Below, one piece after another: positions 16,035 through 25,055 of a stretch of 64,000 nucleotides of DNA (position 1 is the stretch's first letter; each line of letters begins with the position of its first letter). The notes beneath the pieces are model-generated. The model saw nothing but the letters and a program-made list of their open reading frames with translations, made no database searches and was not told the DNA's origin. Location: positions 172,781 to 236,780 of the forward strand of contig JAWKTE010000004.1 of NCBI GenBank assembly GCA_041401985.1, given 5' to 3'. The stretch is from JACKHA01 sp041401985. GTDB lineage: Bacteria > Planctomycetota > Phycisphaerae > Phycisphaerales > UBA1924. A program made the translations under genes and the position numbers.

Positions 16035-17986
16035 GGCGAACCGTCCTGCGCAGATGGGGAGTCGTCGCTCGGTTTCGGATCGTCCGCCTGGTGCGGGTCG
16101 TCGCGCGTTGGCGGAGTCGTCGCCGGCCCCTCGACGATCGCGAGTCGCTCTCGCTGGAAGCCGCCGATGTTGAACCCGCGGATGTAGGCGATGGGGCGGA
16201 GGTCCGGGCGGCTCTCGAGTTCGCGCTGGCGGACGATGGCGAGCGCGTCGGGGTGGGCCGCGAGGAACTCGTCGAGGCTGTCCAGGCTGGGCATGAGGTG
16301 CACACGCCCGCGGGTCGCGAACACGACGCTGTCCTCCGGGTACGTCGAGGCGAGCGGGCGGGCGTGGGCCGGGTCGAGGCGGTCGAGCACACCCGCGACG
16401 GCCCGCGTGGCCCAGAGGCTGGGCGTGTGCGGGATCACCAGCCCGAGCGCGACGATCCAGAGCACGACCGCCATCGCGATCGCGCGCCGCATCGACTGGG
16501 CCGGTTTGCGACGCACGACCGACTGGATGGTGCGGAACGCGAGCACGGCGCTAGTGATCAGCGCGAGGATCGCTACGGGCAGGGCGATGTTGAACACGCC
16601 GCCCCACGAGTCGTCGAACAGCAGCAGGCACGCGGCCAGCACGCCGACCCCGAGCGCGACCGTGACGCCCAGCCACGCGTAGATGATGAGTCGGGACGCG
16701 ACCGAGAACGCGACCGGGGCCCGCCCCGTGGACGCGGCCAGCAGCGTTCGGGCCGTCAGCAAGGCCAGCGGCGGAAAAAGCGGCATGACGTAGTGCGGGA
16801 GTTTGGTCGCGGTGACCTCGAACACGATCCAGGACGGGAGGACCCAGCACAGGCAGAACAGTTCGGCCCGACGCGATCGGGCGCCGGCCTTGGCCCGCCA
16901 TTTCCACGGTCGCACGCCGCGGATGGTGCGAGCCCACGCGCGGCACACGCCCACGCCCGTGAGCATCGAGCCGGGCCAGAACATGACGATCAGGAGGATG
17001 AGGTGGTAGCCCGGCGGCCCGGCGTGCCCCTCCATCGCGCCGCCGGCTCGCCCGATGGTCTCGTCGTAGGCCAGCGCGAGGTAGTTGGCCAGGCCGAAAC
17101 GGTCGGCGAGCATGGCCAGCCACGGGGCGATGGCGGCGACGACGATGGCCAGGCCGAGGATGGGGCGGGCGGCGCGGAGCCACGACCAGTTGCGGGTTAG
17201 GGCAGAGAGCAGGAGTGCCGCGAGGGCGGCGACCATCGGGGTGATGGGGCCCTTGGTGAGGATGCCGAGGGCGACGGCGAGCCAGAGGGTGACGGCAACG
17301 GGAACCGACACGCGTGGCCGCGCGACCGAGCGGGGCGCGGCGGGACGCGATGGCTCATGGGCAGCAGTTCCGTCTGCCGGACCGTTCGCGGAACCGATCG
17401 CGTGCCGGGGCGTCGCCCGTTTGTGCGCCCCGCGCCACATCAGCCACAGCGCCCACATCGCCGCGGTTGTGCACGCGACGAGCACATGGTCGGCCCGTGC
17501 CTGCCTGGCCTCCCACACGAACAGCGGGCACAGCGCGAGCATGACGCCCGCCAGGAACGCGGCCCGGGGGTCGAACATCGACAGGCCCAGACGCCAGGTC
17601 ATCAGCACCGTCGCCAGGGCCGCCATCAGCGAGGGGATGCGGTACATCCAGATCGCGTCGCGCGAGGGATCGCCGCCGGTCATCGCGGCCGCGGACGCGG
17701 ACTGGAGCCAGTAGATCAGCGGCGGCTTGTTCAGGCGCGGGCGATCCTGCACCATCGGCACGACCAGCCCGCCGGCGTGGGCCTCGGTCCGCTGCTCCTG
17801 CGGGAGCGCGACCGATTCGAACATCTGGCGGCTGGCCTGGGCGAAGCGGGCCTCGTCGCGGTCGATCGTCGGGAGGGCGAAGAACCCGGGGACGTACACT
17901 GCCAGCCCGAGCAGGAGCAGCGTCGCCCCGGCTCGCCACGATCGGCACCAGCGAGGATCACGGATGGTTCGGCGGGCCCTGCGCAC
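16031..17986 (-). CDS. ArnT/PMT-like family 39 glycosyltransferase
   Basis: 651 residues from a GTG at 17986. This is an integral membrane transferase that uses lipid-linked sugars. The N-terminal signature FALPTIDRDEARFAQASRQM carries the conserved acidic residue of the first periplasmic loop. About a dozen hydrophobic helices follow, with KLPHYVMPLFPPLALL and RPRLNKPPLIYWLQS as further family blocks. The C-terminal about 90 residues form a soluble periplasmic domain. The acceptor is not known; ArnT modifies lipid A, but other members act on proteins or polysaccharides. It overlaps truB by 4 bases and the divergent PAP2 gene by 23 bases at their starts. Confidence 0.85.
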   Translation of the reverse strand: MRRARRTIRDPRWCRSWRAGATLLLLGLAVYVPGFFALPTIDRDEARFAQASRQMFESVALPQEQRTEAHAGGLVVPMVQDRPRLNKPPLIYWLQSASAAAMTGGDPSRDAIWMYRIPSLMAALATVLMTWRLGLSMFDPRAAFLAGVMLALCPLFVWEARQARADHVLVACTTAAMWALWLMWRGAHKRATPRHAIGSANGPADGTAAHEPSRPAAPRSVARPRVSVPVAVTLWLAVALGILTKGPITPMVAALAALLLSALTRNWSWLRAARPILGLAIVVAAIAPWLAMLADRFGLANYLALAYDETIGRAGGAMEGHAGPPGYHLILLIVMFWPGSMLTGVGVCRAWARTIRGVRPWKWRAKAGARSRRAELFCLCWVLPSWIVFEVTATKLPHYVMPLFPPLALLTARTLLAASTGRAPVAFSVASRLIIYAWLGVTVALGVGVLAACLLLFDDSWGGVFNIALPVAILALITSAVLAFRTIQSVVRRKPAQSMRRAIAMAVVLWIVALGLVIPHTPSLWATRAVAGVLDRLDPAHARPLASTYPEDSVVFATRGRVHLMPSLDSLDEFLAAHPDALAIVRQRELESRPDLRPIAYIRGFNIGGFQRERLAIVEGPATTPPTRDDPHQADDPKPSDDSPSAQDGSP

Positions 17987-18893
17987 GGAGAGCGACTATA
18001 ACCGCGGGCTTCCCGCGCCGATCCGGTGGCTGCGCCTCGCGCTGGCGGTGCCGGGGGCGGTTTGTTCGCCGGTGTGGCGATGGAGCGGGCGGGGCACGAG
18101 GGTCCACTGGGCCAGGCCGCTGCTATGGGGGCTGATCGCGGCGGCGGCGCTGTGGCCCTTCGACGCGTGGCTGCTGGGCGGCCTTGTGGCGTTCCGTGAG
18201 TGGCTGGGCGGCGACATCGTCCGCGAGTGGGGCGTGCTGCAGCAGTTCGGCCAGGGCGGGTCGATCGTGCTCATCGCGATCGTCATCGTGCTGATGGATC
18301 GCCAGCGGGCCGGGCGGCTGTGGGACTGGCTGGCGGGGATTGCGCTGGCCGCGGCGGTCGTCTATCCGATGAAGATGCTCGCCGGGCGTCCGCGGCCGGG
18401 TCTGGGTCGGGAGCCGGGCGCCTCCATCACCGACGGCATGTACAGCGCCGACACGTTCCTCGGCCCGCTCGGCAAGCACCCGTTCGACGAGCCGACCGGC
18501 CTCCGCCACGCCTGGGAGTTCTGGGCCGACATCTCGGCGGACCTGTGGAGCATGCCCTCGGCGCACACGGCGTACGCGGTGGTGGCGGGCGTGTTCCTGG
18601 CCGCGATGTACCCGCGCCTGCGGTGGCTGCTGGTCGCAATGGTCTCGCTGGTCGGGCTGGGGCGCGTGGCGTTCGGGGCGCACTATCCGACCGACGTGGC
18701 GATAGGAGCGGCCGTCGGATTCGCGGCGTCGCTGAGTGCCGTGCGGCTCGGGCTGGGCCGCCGGGCGGTTGGGCTGGTTCGGCGGTCGCCGGGTACAGAA
18801 CGCAGCACGGCACCGTCCCGCGGGGACAGCGCGGGCACGACGGACGCCGCGGCGGTCGGCGGCACGCCGGCATCGGCAGCCGCGGCTTCGTGA
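17964..18893 (+). CDS. PAP2-family phosphatase
   Basis: 309 residues from the ATG at 17964, with GAGGA 6 bases upstream. A membrane phosphatase, probably acting on lipid or polyprenyl phosphates. The three PAP2 motifs are KMLAGRPRPG, MPSAHT and RVAFGAHYPTDV, with the catalytic His in the last. Five to six hydrophobic helices surround them. The C-terminal 45 residues are a Ser/Ala/Gly/Thr tail. Its start lies inside the 5' end of the divergent ArnT-like gene; the two may share a function in recycling the lipid carrier (inference). Confidence 0.87.
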   Translation: MVRRALRTESDYNRGLPAPIRWLRLALAVPGAVCSPVWRWSGRGTRVHWARPLLWGLIAAAALWPFDAWLLGGLVAFREWLGGDIVREWGVLQQFGQGGSIVLIAIVIVLMDRQRAGRLWDWLAGIALAAAVVYPMKMLAGRPRPGLGREPGASITDGMYSADTFLGPLGKHPFDEPTGLRHAWEFWADISADLWSMPSAHTAYAVVAGVFLAAMYPRLRWLLVAMVSLVGLGRVAFGAHYPTDVAIGAAVGFAASLSAVRLGLGRRAVGLVRRSPGTERSTAPSRGDSAGTTDAAAVGGTPASAAAAS

Positions 18894-18902
18894 CGGACGC
18901 CC

Positions 18903-20321
18903 CTATGGCGTCACTTCAACTTCCACCTTGATCTCCCGACGTTCGCTGAACAGCGTGCCGGCGGGCAGGTTCGGCGTGCCGTCGGCGTTCCAGGTGATGG
19001 GGCCCGCCGGCGTGTTCTGCGGCAGGACCACGAGCCAGTACACGCAAGTGATGCGGCGGGTGCCGGGGGTCTCGAACGTGAACGGGGCCTCGACGCCGCC
19101 GGGGCGGGCGGTCTGGACGCCGAGCCACGCGCTGCGGCCGCCGGCGAGGCTGCCATAGAGCAGGGCGTTCTGCGTGGCCCGGAGGGTGGCGGGGTCGTCG
19201 TCGCTGGAGAAGCCGCGGATGGCCAGATAGGCGTCGCGCGGGGCGAAGGGGTAGCCGCGCTCGAGCGTGTCGAGGCCGAAGACCGCGTTCTCCCAGACGC
19301 GGACGCGTTGCGGCCCGTAGAGCGTGGCGTCGAACATCTCGCGGTGGTAGCGGTCGACGAGTTCGGGCGGGAGGCGGCCGGCGACGATCTCGGCGTCGAG
19401 CCAGGCGTCGGCCTCGGCGGGGAGGGACTGTTCTGCGAGGCGGAGGTCGAGCAGGCCGCGGGCCAGGCGGAGGCGCTGGTCGGACGAGAGAGTGCGAGTG
19501 TTGAGTTCCTTCCATTCGTCCATGACGAACCCGGCGTTCGGAGCGGTGACCTGCCGGATCAGCGTGCCGGTCGGGAACAGTCCCAGCATGGGCGTGCGGA
19601 GGACCCCGAGGCCCAGCAACAACGCCACCAGCACCACCGCGAAGGCGCCGCTGCCCCAGGTCGGGCGGGCCGTCCGGCCGCGGACCAGCCCGTGGCGATC
19701 GTGCCAGCGCTGGCCGCACTCCGAGCAGTAGTCGGGCGCCGGCGGCGAGCCGGGCGCCTCGTACGCGTATTCGAACTGGCACTTGGCGCAGCGCAACTCG
19801 TTGCCCTGGCGCAGCCCCGTCGGCATGAACATGACACCGATCAGCGGCATGTGGAGCATCACCAGCATGATCGCCATCGAAGACGGGATCCACCCGAGCA
19901 GAATGAGCCAGATCCCGACGGTGAGCACAAACACGACCAGCAGCCAGCCCCAGCGCGGCGGGTGCAGGCGGCCTGCCTTCCGCGCGATCGCGAGCAGCCA
20001 CCACTGCACGCCCGATGCGCCCGCCCCATACAGCAGCAGGACCGCGATGCCCATCGCGCCGCGCCACGTCGCACCCGCCACAAAAGAGGCGATGAGCAGC
20101 ACCGCCCCGCAGACAGCCAGCACGACCGCCATGCCGAGCGGAACCTTGGTCGGCGACTGCCGCCACAGCAGGCCGCGCGAGGCGGGGTTCTCCATCACCA
20201 CACCCTTGCGCTGCCAGGGCATCTCGCTCGCCGCGGCCGCCCGCTCCGCGTCGCGACGCAGGCGCGACGGGTCGAAGACCTCGTCGAGACGCTGCTCAGT
20301 GTTGGAACCCGGCGACGACAT
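18903..20321 (-). CDS. Multi-helix membrane protein with zinc ribbon
   Basis: 472 residues from the ATG at 20321. The N-terminal 60 residues are charged. Four to five hydrophobic helices follow (LGMAVVLAVCGAVLLIASF, WGWLLVVFVLTVGIWLILLG, AIMLVMLHMPLIGVMFM). A cytoplasmic zinc ribbon (LRCAKCQFEY...YCSECGQRW, about 175-210) comes next, then another helix and a large soluble C-terminal domain of about 230 residues. The architecture resembles the gene at 1014-2126, though the C-terminal domains do not obviously match. It is only 9 bases from the convergent PAP2 stop. No function can be named. Confidence 0.75.
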   Translation of the reverse strand: MSSPGSNTEQRLDEVFDPSRLRRDAERAAAASEMPWQRKGVVMENPASRGLLWRQSPTKVPLGMAVVLAVCGAVLLIASFVAGATWRGAMGIAVLLLYGAGASGVQWWLLAIARKAGRLHPPRWGWLLVVFVLTVGIWLILLGWIPSSMAIMLVMLHMPLIGVMFMPTGLRQGNELRCAKCQFEYAYEAPGSPPAPDYCSECGQRWHDRHGLVRGRTARPTWGSGAFAVVLVALLLGLGVLRTPMLGLFPTGTLIRQVTAPNAGFVMDEWKELNTRTLSSDQRLRLARGLLDLRLAEQSLPAEADAWLDAEIVAGRLPPELVDRYHREMFDATLYGPQRVRVWENAVFGLDTLERGYPFAPRDAYLAIRGFSSDDDPATLRATQNALLYGSLAGGRSAWLGVQTARPGGVEAPFTFETPGTRRITCVYWLVVLPQNTPAGPITWNADGTPNLPAGTLFSERREIKVEVEVTP

Positions 20322-20348
20322 ACCACAGCCTATCCGACATCGGGCGGA

Positions 20349-20456
20349 TCAGAACTGGTCCTGTGTGCCGGCGAAGTTCCAGGCGATCAGCGCCTCGAGC
20401 GCCCACGCGAGAATCGCGACGAGCCCGCAGAGGCCGAGCGCGATCGCAATCCGCAT
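20349..20456 (-). CDS. Candidate 35-residue single-helix membrane peptide
   Basis: A short frame from the ATG at 20456 to the TGA at 20349. It encodes a Met-Arg start, one hydrophobic helix (IALGLCGLVAILAWALEALI) and a polar end. It fills the gap between ubiE (stop 20498) and the zinc-ribbon membrane gene (start 20321) in the same direction. The composition is typical of a transmembrane peptide. No clear ribosome binding site is present, so expression is uncertain. Confidence 0.4.
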   Translation of the reverse strand: MRIAIALGLCGLVAILAWALEALIAWNFAGTQDQF

Positions 20457-20497
20457 CACGGCTTGCCTTGGTCGGTCTCGCCGCACGCCACGTCCCC

Positions 20498-21358
20498 TCA
20501 GCCTGCTTTCACCCCCCGGTGCAACCAGCAGATCCCCATCGTCAGCGGGCGGACCGTCGCGTCCGTGAACCCCGCCGCGGCCACCGCCGCCCGCAGCTGC
20601 TCCGCATCCATGAACGAGCCGACCGACTTTGGCAGGTACCGGTACGCCCCCGATCGATCCCGCGCCAGCAGCGTCGCGGTCCCCGGCATGACTCGCCCCG
20701 CGTAGAACCCGTTGAACGCCCGCACGATCGGGTTCCGCGGGCGGTGGAACTCCAGGATCACCAGGCGTCCGCCGGGGCGCAGCACGCGGGCGAACTCCGC
20801 CAGGGCCCGCGCCGGCTCCTGCACGTTGCGGATGCCGAACGCGATCGTGAGCGCGTCGAACGACGCGTCGTCGAACGGCAGCGCCATCGCGTCGCCCTCG
20901 ACGTAGCGGATCCGCGACAGCGGCGTGCCGGGGCGGCGGTCGCGCTTGTGCTCGGCCACGTCCAGCATCGCGCGGGTGAAGTCCAGCCCGATCACGGTCG
21001 CGGCCTTGGTCCGCTGGGCCAGGGCCTGGGTCAGGTCGCCCGTGCCGCAGGCCACGTCCAGCACGTCCTGGCCCGGCTCGACGGCCGCGGCCCGGACTGC
21101 GGCCCGTCGCCAGGCCTGGTCGCGCCACAACGAGTGGACCCGGTTGTTCAGGTCGTAGGACGGTGCGATGGCCGCGAACATCGAGCGGACGCGACCGGCC
21201 TTGTCGCTCCGCGCGTGCGGGTCGGCGAGTTCGCGGTCGGTCCAGGCGGGGGCCTTGGCCTCGGCTGGGCTCGCACCCCGACGCTCGCTCCGCGCCTGGG
21301 GATCATTCCCAGCACGGCTCGCTTCGGGTTCGGTCGTGCTCGACACGTCGTTCACCAT
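20498..21358 (-). CDS. ubiE: Demethylmenaquinone/ubiquinone C-methyltransferase
   Basis: Class I SAM methyltransferase for the last step of menaquinone synthesis. The ATG at 21358 gives 286 residues; a TTG at 21406 would add 16 residues with no better ribosome site. Motifs are MFAAIAPSYDLNNRVHSLW (UbiE N-terminal signature), the SAM loop VLDVACGTGDLTQALAQ, IGLDFTRAMLDVA, YVEGDAMALPFDDASFDAL and the FGIRNV block typical of UbiE. About 50 N-terminal residues before the core are Ala/Pro/Glu-rich. It diverges from the M48 protease gene. Together with the amidohydrolase at 11.8 kb it suggests menaquinone respiration. Confidence 0.93.
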   Translation of the reverse strand: MVNDVSSTTEPEASRAGNDPQARSERRGASPAEAKAPAWTDRELADPHARSDKAGRVRSMFAAIAPSYDLNNRVHSLWRDQAWRRAAVRAAAVEPGQDVLDVACGTGDLTQALAQRTKAATVIGLDFTRAMLDVAEHKRDRRPGTPLSRIRYVEGDAMALPFDDASFDALTIAFGIRNVQEPARALAEFARVLRPGGRLVILEFHRPRNPIVRAFNGFYAGRVMPGTATLLARDRSGAYRYLPKSVGSFMDAEQLRAAVAAAGFTDATVRPLTMGICWLHRGVKAG

Positions 21359-21460
21359 CAATGGTAGGATTCGCCCGGCGATCTCCCCGGACGCGGGGAT
21401 CGCCAAGAATCACGCCCGCAGCCTTTCCGCCCCGCGCCGGGGCGATCGCCGGAGTCCACG

Positions 21461-22381
21461 ATGCGCATCCAGCCGATCCTTGCCGTTCTCGCCACCGCAC
21501 TGCTCGTTGCCGCCCAGACCGGCTGCGGCGTCAAACTCCTCTCTCTTTCGGAAGAGGTCGCCCTCGGCTCCGAGGCCGCCCCGCAACTGACCCAGGAGTA
21601 TGGCGGCGCGGTGCCCGACGCCCGCCTTGGCAACAGCCTCACCCGCGTCGGCCTGAGCATGACCGACACGCTCGACGGCGACTTCCGCGACCTGCCGTGG
21701 GAGTTCACGCTGCTCAACTCGCCGGTGATCAACGCGTTTGCGCTGCCCGGCGGGAAGGTGTTCGTCAGCCGCGCCCTGATCGAGCGGATGACCAACGAGG
21801 CGCAACTGGCCGGCGTGCTGGGGCACGAGATCGGGCACGTGACGGCGCGCCACGGCAACCAGAAGATCAGCGCCAGCCTGATCGCCCAGGGCGTCGTGGT
21901 CGGGGCCGCGGTCGCGGTGAGCGGATCGGACAACGACCTGCTCGCGGCCGGCGTGCCGCTGCTGGTGCAGGCCGGCTCGGGCTCGTTCCTGCTCAAGTAC
22001 GGGCGCGACCAGGAACTCGAGTCGGACCGGCTCGGCATGGAGTACATGACGCGCGTTGGGTACAACCCGATCGGGATGCGCCAGACGATGGAGATCCTGG
22101 CCGAGGCCGCGGGCGGCAGCAGCCCGCCCGAGTTCTTCTCGACGCACCCGCACCCGGAGTCGCGCATCTCGCAGATCGACAACCTGATCGAGACGCGGTA
22201 CTCGAACACGCAGTTCAACGAGCAGTACCAGGTCTACCAGGCGAGGTTCAATGACGAGTTCCTGCAGCCGCTGGGCCGGATCCCGCAGCCGCAGGCGTCG
22301 CGTATCAATCTGCTGGCGCCCGAGACGTGGTGCGCGACGTGCGCGGTGATGGAGGCCGAGCCGGTGGCCGCGGCGAACTGA
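21461..22381 (+). CDS. M48-family zinc metalloprotease, lipoprotein
   Basis: 306 residues from the ATG at 21461, with GGAG 5 bases upstream. A lipoprotein signal ends at QTGCG. The zinc motif HEIGH in LAGVLGHEIGHVTARHGNQ and the third ligand in YGRDQELESDRLGMEYM define a BepA/LoiP-like periplasmic M48 protease. FALPGGKVFVSRALIE and PEFFSTHPHPESRI are further family blocks. Such proteases survey outer-membrane protein assembly. The C-terminal 70 residues are variable and include two Cys (WCATC). It is followed by repeat element E. Confidence 0.9.
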   Translation: MRIQPILAVLATALLVAAQTGCGVKLLSLSEEVALGSEAAPQLTQEYGGAVPDARLGNSLTRVGLSMTDTLDGDFRDLPWEFTLLNSPVINAFALPGGKVFVSRALIERMTNEAQLAGVLGHEIGHVTARHGNQKISASLIAQGVVVGAAVAVSGSDNDLLAAGVPLLVQAGSGSFLLKYGRDQELESDRLGMEYMTRVGYNPIGMRQTMEILAEAAGGSSPPEFFSTHPHPESRISQIDNLIETRYSNTQFNEQYQVYQARFNDEFLQPLGRIPQPQASRINLLAPETWCATCAVMEAEPVAAAN

Positions 22382-22463
22382 GCGCAAGTGCTTGACGCGC
22401 CGGACCGCCACGGTCCTTTTCGCTCAATCGGCAGCGCGTGCACCGCCCACACGACACACCACG

Positions 22464-22633
22464 GACGAGGGGGACGGGCTTTCCAGCCCGTCCCGACTCG
22501 GGTGGAGATCACCGCGCGCGAGAATCCCCATCGGCAGGACACTCGCGTGGCGTCATCGTGCCCGGCGACGACGCACCGGATGTCGGTGATCCACGCCCGC
22601 CTTCGAGCGGGGCTGGAAAGCCCCGCCCCCTCG
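22464..22633. repeat. Repeat element E, about 170 bp with inverted ends (intergenic 22382-22686)
   Basis: The left arm at 22464-22494 (GACGGGCTTTCCAGCCCGTC core) is itself a hairpin. The right arm at 22601-22633 (GGGGCTGGAAAGCCCC core) is a second hairpin. The outer parts, CGAGGGGG and CCCCCTCG, are mutually inverted. The 305-base gap between the M48 gene and the convergent SWIM gene holds only this element. Confidence 0.7.
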
Positions 22634-22686
22634 CTGGGGTACCTTGACCTGAACGCGGCCCTTCGCGCGCACCGGCGCAGAAACGA

Positions 22687-23685
22687 CTACGCCGCCGAGC
22701 CGTGGCGACGCTCTTCGTCGGCATCACCCTCACCGTCACCATCGGAACCGTCCGATCCGGCGTCAACGCCGCCCGTTTCGTCCCGACTCTCGGCGTCCTC
22801 TCCCTCCCCTCGCTCCTCCAGCGCCCGCGCCGACACCACGTCGTAGCACGTGGCCAGCAGGCCCACGAGCGGGAAGCGGCTCTCGGGGAACGGGCTCGGG
22901 CCGAGGCGGCGCAGCAGCGGGTGGCTCACCTGCGGGGCCTCGATCGGCAGGTCCACCAGGTCCAGTTCCGGCCCAGCCTCCCAGAAGTTCTCGACGCACT
23001 CGCCCAGCGGGGCCACGCCGTCGCCGTGCGACGTCGGGATGTACACCGGGACGTCCACGCCCGCGGGCGTGGTGGTGCGCCCGGCCCGGAGCGAGTCCAT
23101 CAGCTCGTCCCGCTCGATGCCGCGGAGTTCGAACATGAGCAGCGGGTCGGAGCCGAGGCGGTCGGCCAGCAGGTACGCCGCGCACGCCGCGTGCTTGCAC
23201 CAGGGCGTGGCGTGCCCGCAGGTGCAGGAACCGGTGAACTCCTCGAGGTTGGCGGGGAACAGGTGCAGGGCCGAGGGGGCGAACGCGTCCTCGATGTTCG
23301 AGGGCACCTCGCCGCCGAGGAGCCGGGCCGAGTAGACCGCCTGCTCGGCCATGGCCTTGGTGACGCGCTCCCAGCCGTCGCGTTTGATGACGGGCAGTTC
23401 CAGGCGGGTCTGGTAGGGGCGGGTGGACCGCCCCTGGATCAGGGCCTCGACTTTGCCGGCAGCCAGGCGGAAGGTCTTGGTCTGCCCGAGGCGCGCGTAC
23501 TCCAGCCCCTCGCGCAGCGCCTCGCCGCCGACCCCCGCCTCGATCAGGCGGATGATCCGCTGGGCGGCCCAGGAGGCGGCCAGGTCGGCGTCTTTGCGCG
23601 ACAGGCGAACGCCACCACGCACCCGACGGGGGTGGAGCGTCCGCTTCTCCTCACGCCTTGGGAACGGGCGCTGCTCGGGCATCAT
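22687..23685 (-). CDS. SWIM zinc-finger protein
   Basis: 332 residues from the ATG at 23685 (GGAGG 12 bases upstream); a GTG at 23718 is an alternative. The SWIM finger lies near residues 155-180: SCTCGHATPWCKHAACAAY has the CxC...CxH pattern. Upstream is a helical region that often accompanies SWIM proteins (GQTKTFRLAAGKVEALIQG). Elsewhere this protein type is encoded beside an SNF2/DEAD helicase and is thought to form a nucleic-acid-binding partner. No helicase is adjacent here. The C-terminal 35 residues are Asp/Glu/Gly/Ser-rich and disordered-looking. The exact role is unknown. Confidence 0.82.
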   Translation of the reverse strand: MMPEQRPFPRREEKRTLHPRRVRGGVRLSRKDADLAASWAAQRIIRLIEAGVGGEALREGLEYARLGQTKTFRLAAGKVEALIQGRSTRPYQTRLELPVIKRDGWERVTKAMAEQAVYSARLLGGEVPSNIEDAFAPSALHLFPANLEEFTGSCTCGHATPWCKHAACAAYLLADRLGSDPLLMFELRGIERDELMDSLRAGRTTTPAGVDVPVYIPTSHGDGVAPLGECVENFWEAGPELDLVDLPIEAPQVSHPLLRRLGPSPFPESRFPLVGLLATCYDVVSARALEERGEGEDAESRDETGGVDAGSDGSDGDGEGDADEERRHGSAA

Positions 23686-23806
23686 GCGCGGCTCGATCCT
23701 CCATGACGGGGCCCGCACGCCGACGTGCCCCGGACCTGTAGGGTTCGCGGGATCGGTCGCCGCGTCCAGTCGATGCGGCGAAACGGCGTTTGAGACGCCC
23801 CAAATC

Positions 23807-23916
23807 GAATCGGAGTCAGTGATCCGATTCGCGGAACGGCGGCGACGGGAGGATTTGGATTGGGAATCGACGCCGCCCGGCCCGGCGCCGCCCGCTAGGG
23901 CACCGACCGGGCGGCG
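23807..23916. other. Intergenic hairpins upstream of a small-gene pair
   Basis: GAATCGGA/TCCGATTC (23807-23814 with 23823-23830) forms an 8-bp stem. CGCCGCCCGG/CCGGGCGGCG (23871-23880 with 23907-23916) forms a 10-bp stem. They occupy the divergent gap between the SWIM gene and the small gene at 23960. A regulatory or terminator role is not established. Confidence 0.4.
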
Positions 23917-23959
23917 CGGCCCCCGGGCTTACACTCCCTGAGTGGGCCAGCGCCGCAGC

Positions 23960-24190
23960 ATGATGTTCCGCCTCGGCCAGTTCGTCGGCAACGTCGCCAA
24001 GGGCGTCACCACGCCGGTGGGCCAGCGGACCGTCGTCCGCCACGACGTCGAAGAACAGCGCGGCGAGCGTGACGGCCAGGAGATCGTGCTCCGCCGGACC
24101 ACGATCGAAGAGGTCGAGCTCCGCCCGGCCCAGCCCCCGCGCCGCCCCGCCCAACCACGCCCCGCCGAACCTCGGGAGGATCAGGCATGA
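23960..24190 (+). CDS. Small basic/acidic protein of unknown function
   Basis: 76 residues from the ATG at 23960 (an upstream GTG at 23942 adds 6). The N-terminal half is compact (MFRLGQFVGNVAKG, then GQRTVVRHDVEEQ), and the middle has alternating charge (EIVLRRTTIEEVEL). The end is a Pro/Arg/Gln/Ala-rich tail. There is no signal peptide. Its stop overlaps the ATG of the lipoprotein gene (ATGA), so the two are translated together. I do not recognise the family. Confidence 0.55.
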   Translation: MMFRLGQFVGNVAKGVTTPVGQRTVVRHDVEEQRGERDGQEIVLRRTTIEEVELRPAQPPRRPAQPRPAEPREDQA

Positions 24191-24711
24191 ACGCCATCGC
24201 TCGACGCGCCACCAGCCTCGCCGGCCAGATCGCGGCCACGTGCGCCTTCGTGCTCGCGGGGATCGGCTCGCTCACAGGGTGCAGCAGCGCCCCGCCGCCG
24301 CGGACGCTGACCATCCAGAACGACGCGCGCCAGCCCATCGACGTGCGGTACGCGGTCCTCGCCCCGGACGGCAACCCGGCCACGCCGGGCGAGGGCGGCA
24401 TTGTGCTCATCAGCGTGCCCACCGGCGGCATCGTGACCGAGCAGATCGCCGACCCGACCGATGCGCTGGGCGCAACCGCGGGGCGTTCGGACGTGGTGGC
24501 GATGCGCGTGCTCGTCACGCCGGGCGGGGCCGGGCCTGACATGGGCCAGTGGCTCGACATGTTGCCGCCACCGCCGTTTGCGATCCGGGCGACCTCGGCG
24601 GGCGCCGGCGTGCGGGTGGAGCGCCTGAGCCAGCGCGAACTCGACACGCGGCAACTGGAGTCGCTCCAGCGGGACAGGCCGCAGCAGCCGGGGCGAAGCG
24701 GGGGGATGTAG
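24187..24711 (+). CDS. Lipoprotein of unknown function
   Basis: 174 residues from the ATG at 24187, preceded by GGAGGATC. The signal peptide ends in the lipobox LTGC. A Pro stretch and a compact beta-rich domain follow (TLTIQNDARQPIDVRYAVL, GGIVLISVPTGGIV). The C-terminus is Arg/Gln-rich. The opening strand resembles small beta-sandwich lipoproteins, like the YcfL-like protein at 33555-34049, but no family is assigned. It is translationally coupled to the small gene upstream. Confidence 0.65.
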   Translation: MNAIARRATSLAGQIAATCAFVLAGIGSLTGCSSAPPPRTLTIQNDARQPIDVRYAVLAPDGNPATPGEGGIVLISVPTGGIVTEQIADPTDALGATAGRSDVVAMRVLVTPGGAGPDMGQWLDMLPPPPFAIRATSAGAGVRVERLSQRELDTRQLESLQRDRPQQPGRSGGM

Positions 24712-24726
24712 GGGGCAAACGGCGAG

Positions 24727-24790
24727 AGTCCTGAGTCCTTGGTCCTGAGTCCCTGGTCCTGAGTCCTGAGTGCTGTGTCCTGGTGGTCGG
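24727..24790. repeat. Repeat element F1 (intergenic 24712-25055)
   Basis: Tandem, slightly varied copies of GTCCTGAGTCC followed by GTGCTGTGTCCTGGTGG. The related element F2 lies at 25895-26017, so the ankyrin gene is bracketed by the two. The rest of the 344-base gap up to 25055 holds no supported gene. Confidence 0.65.
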
Positions 24791-25055
24791 GCTGCGGACT
24801 GCCGGGGGATTGCCAAGGTGTTGTGGGTGGCTCTCCCTCCGCCTCGCACTTGTCGGGTCCGTTCTGGCCGGAATCGCAAGGCGGCACTACGCCGGGCCAG
24901 CACCCTTGGGTGCCTTTGACGGTACCGCCAGAGAGTTGCGATCGTGGGATCGCGACGCGTAGCGGGGTCGGAAGCCGCCGATGGGATCGGCGATGCCGTT
25001 TGCGATCCGACGATCGCGACTCCGACTTCGTGCAGAACTCGTGCGGGAGCAAGCC

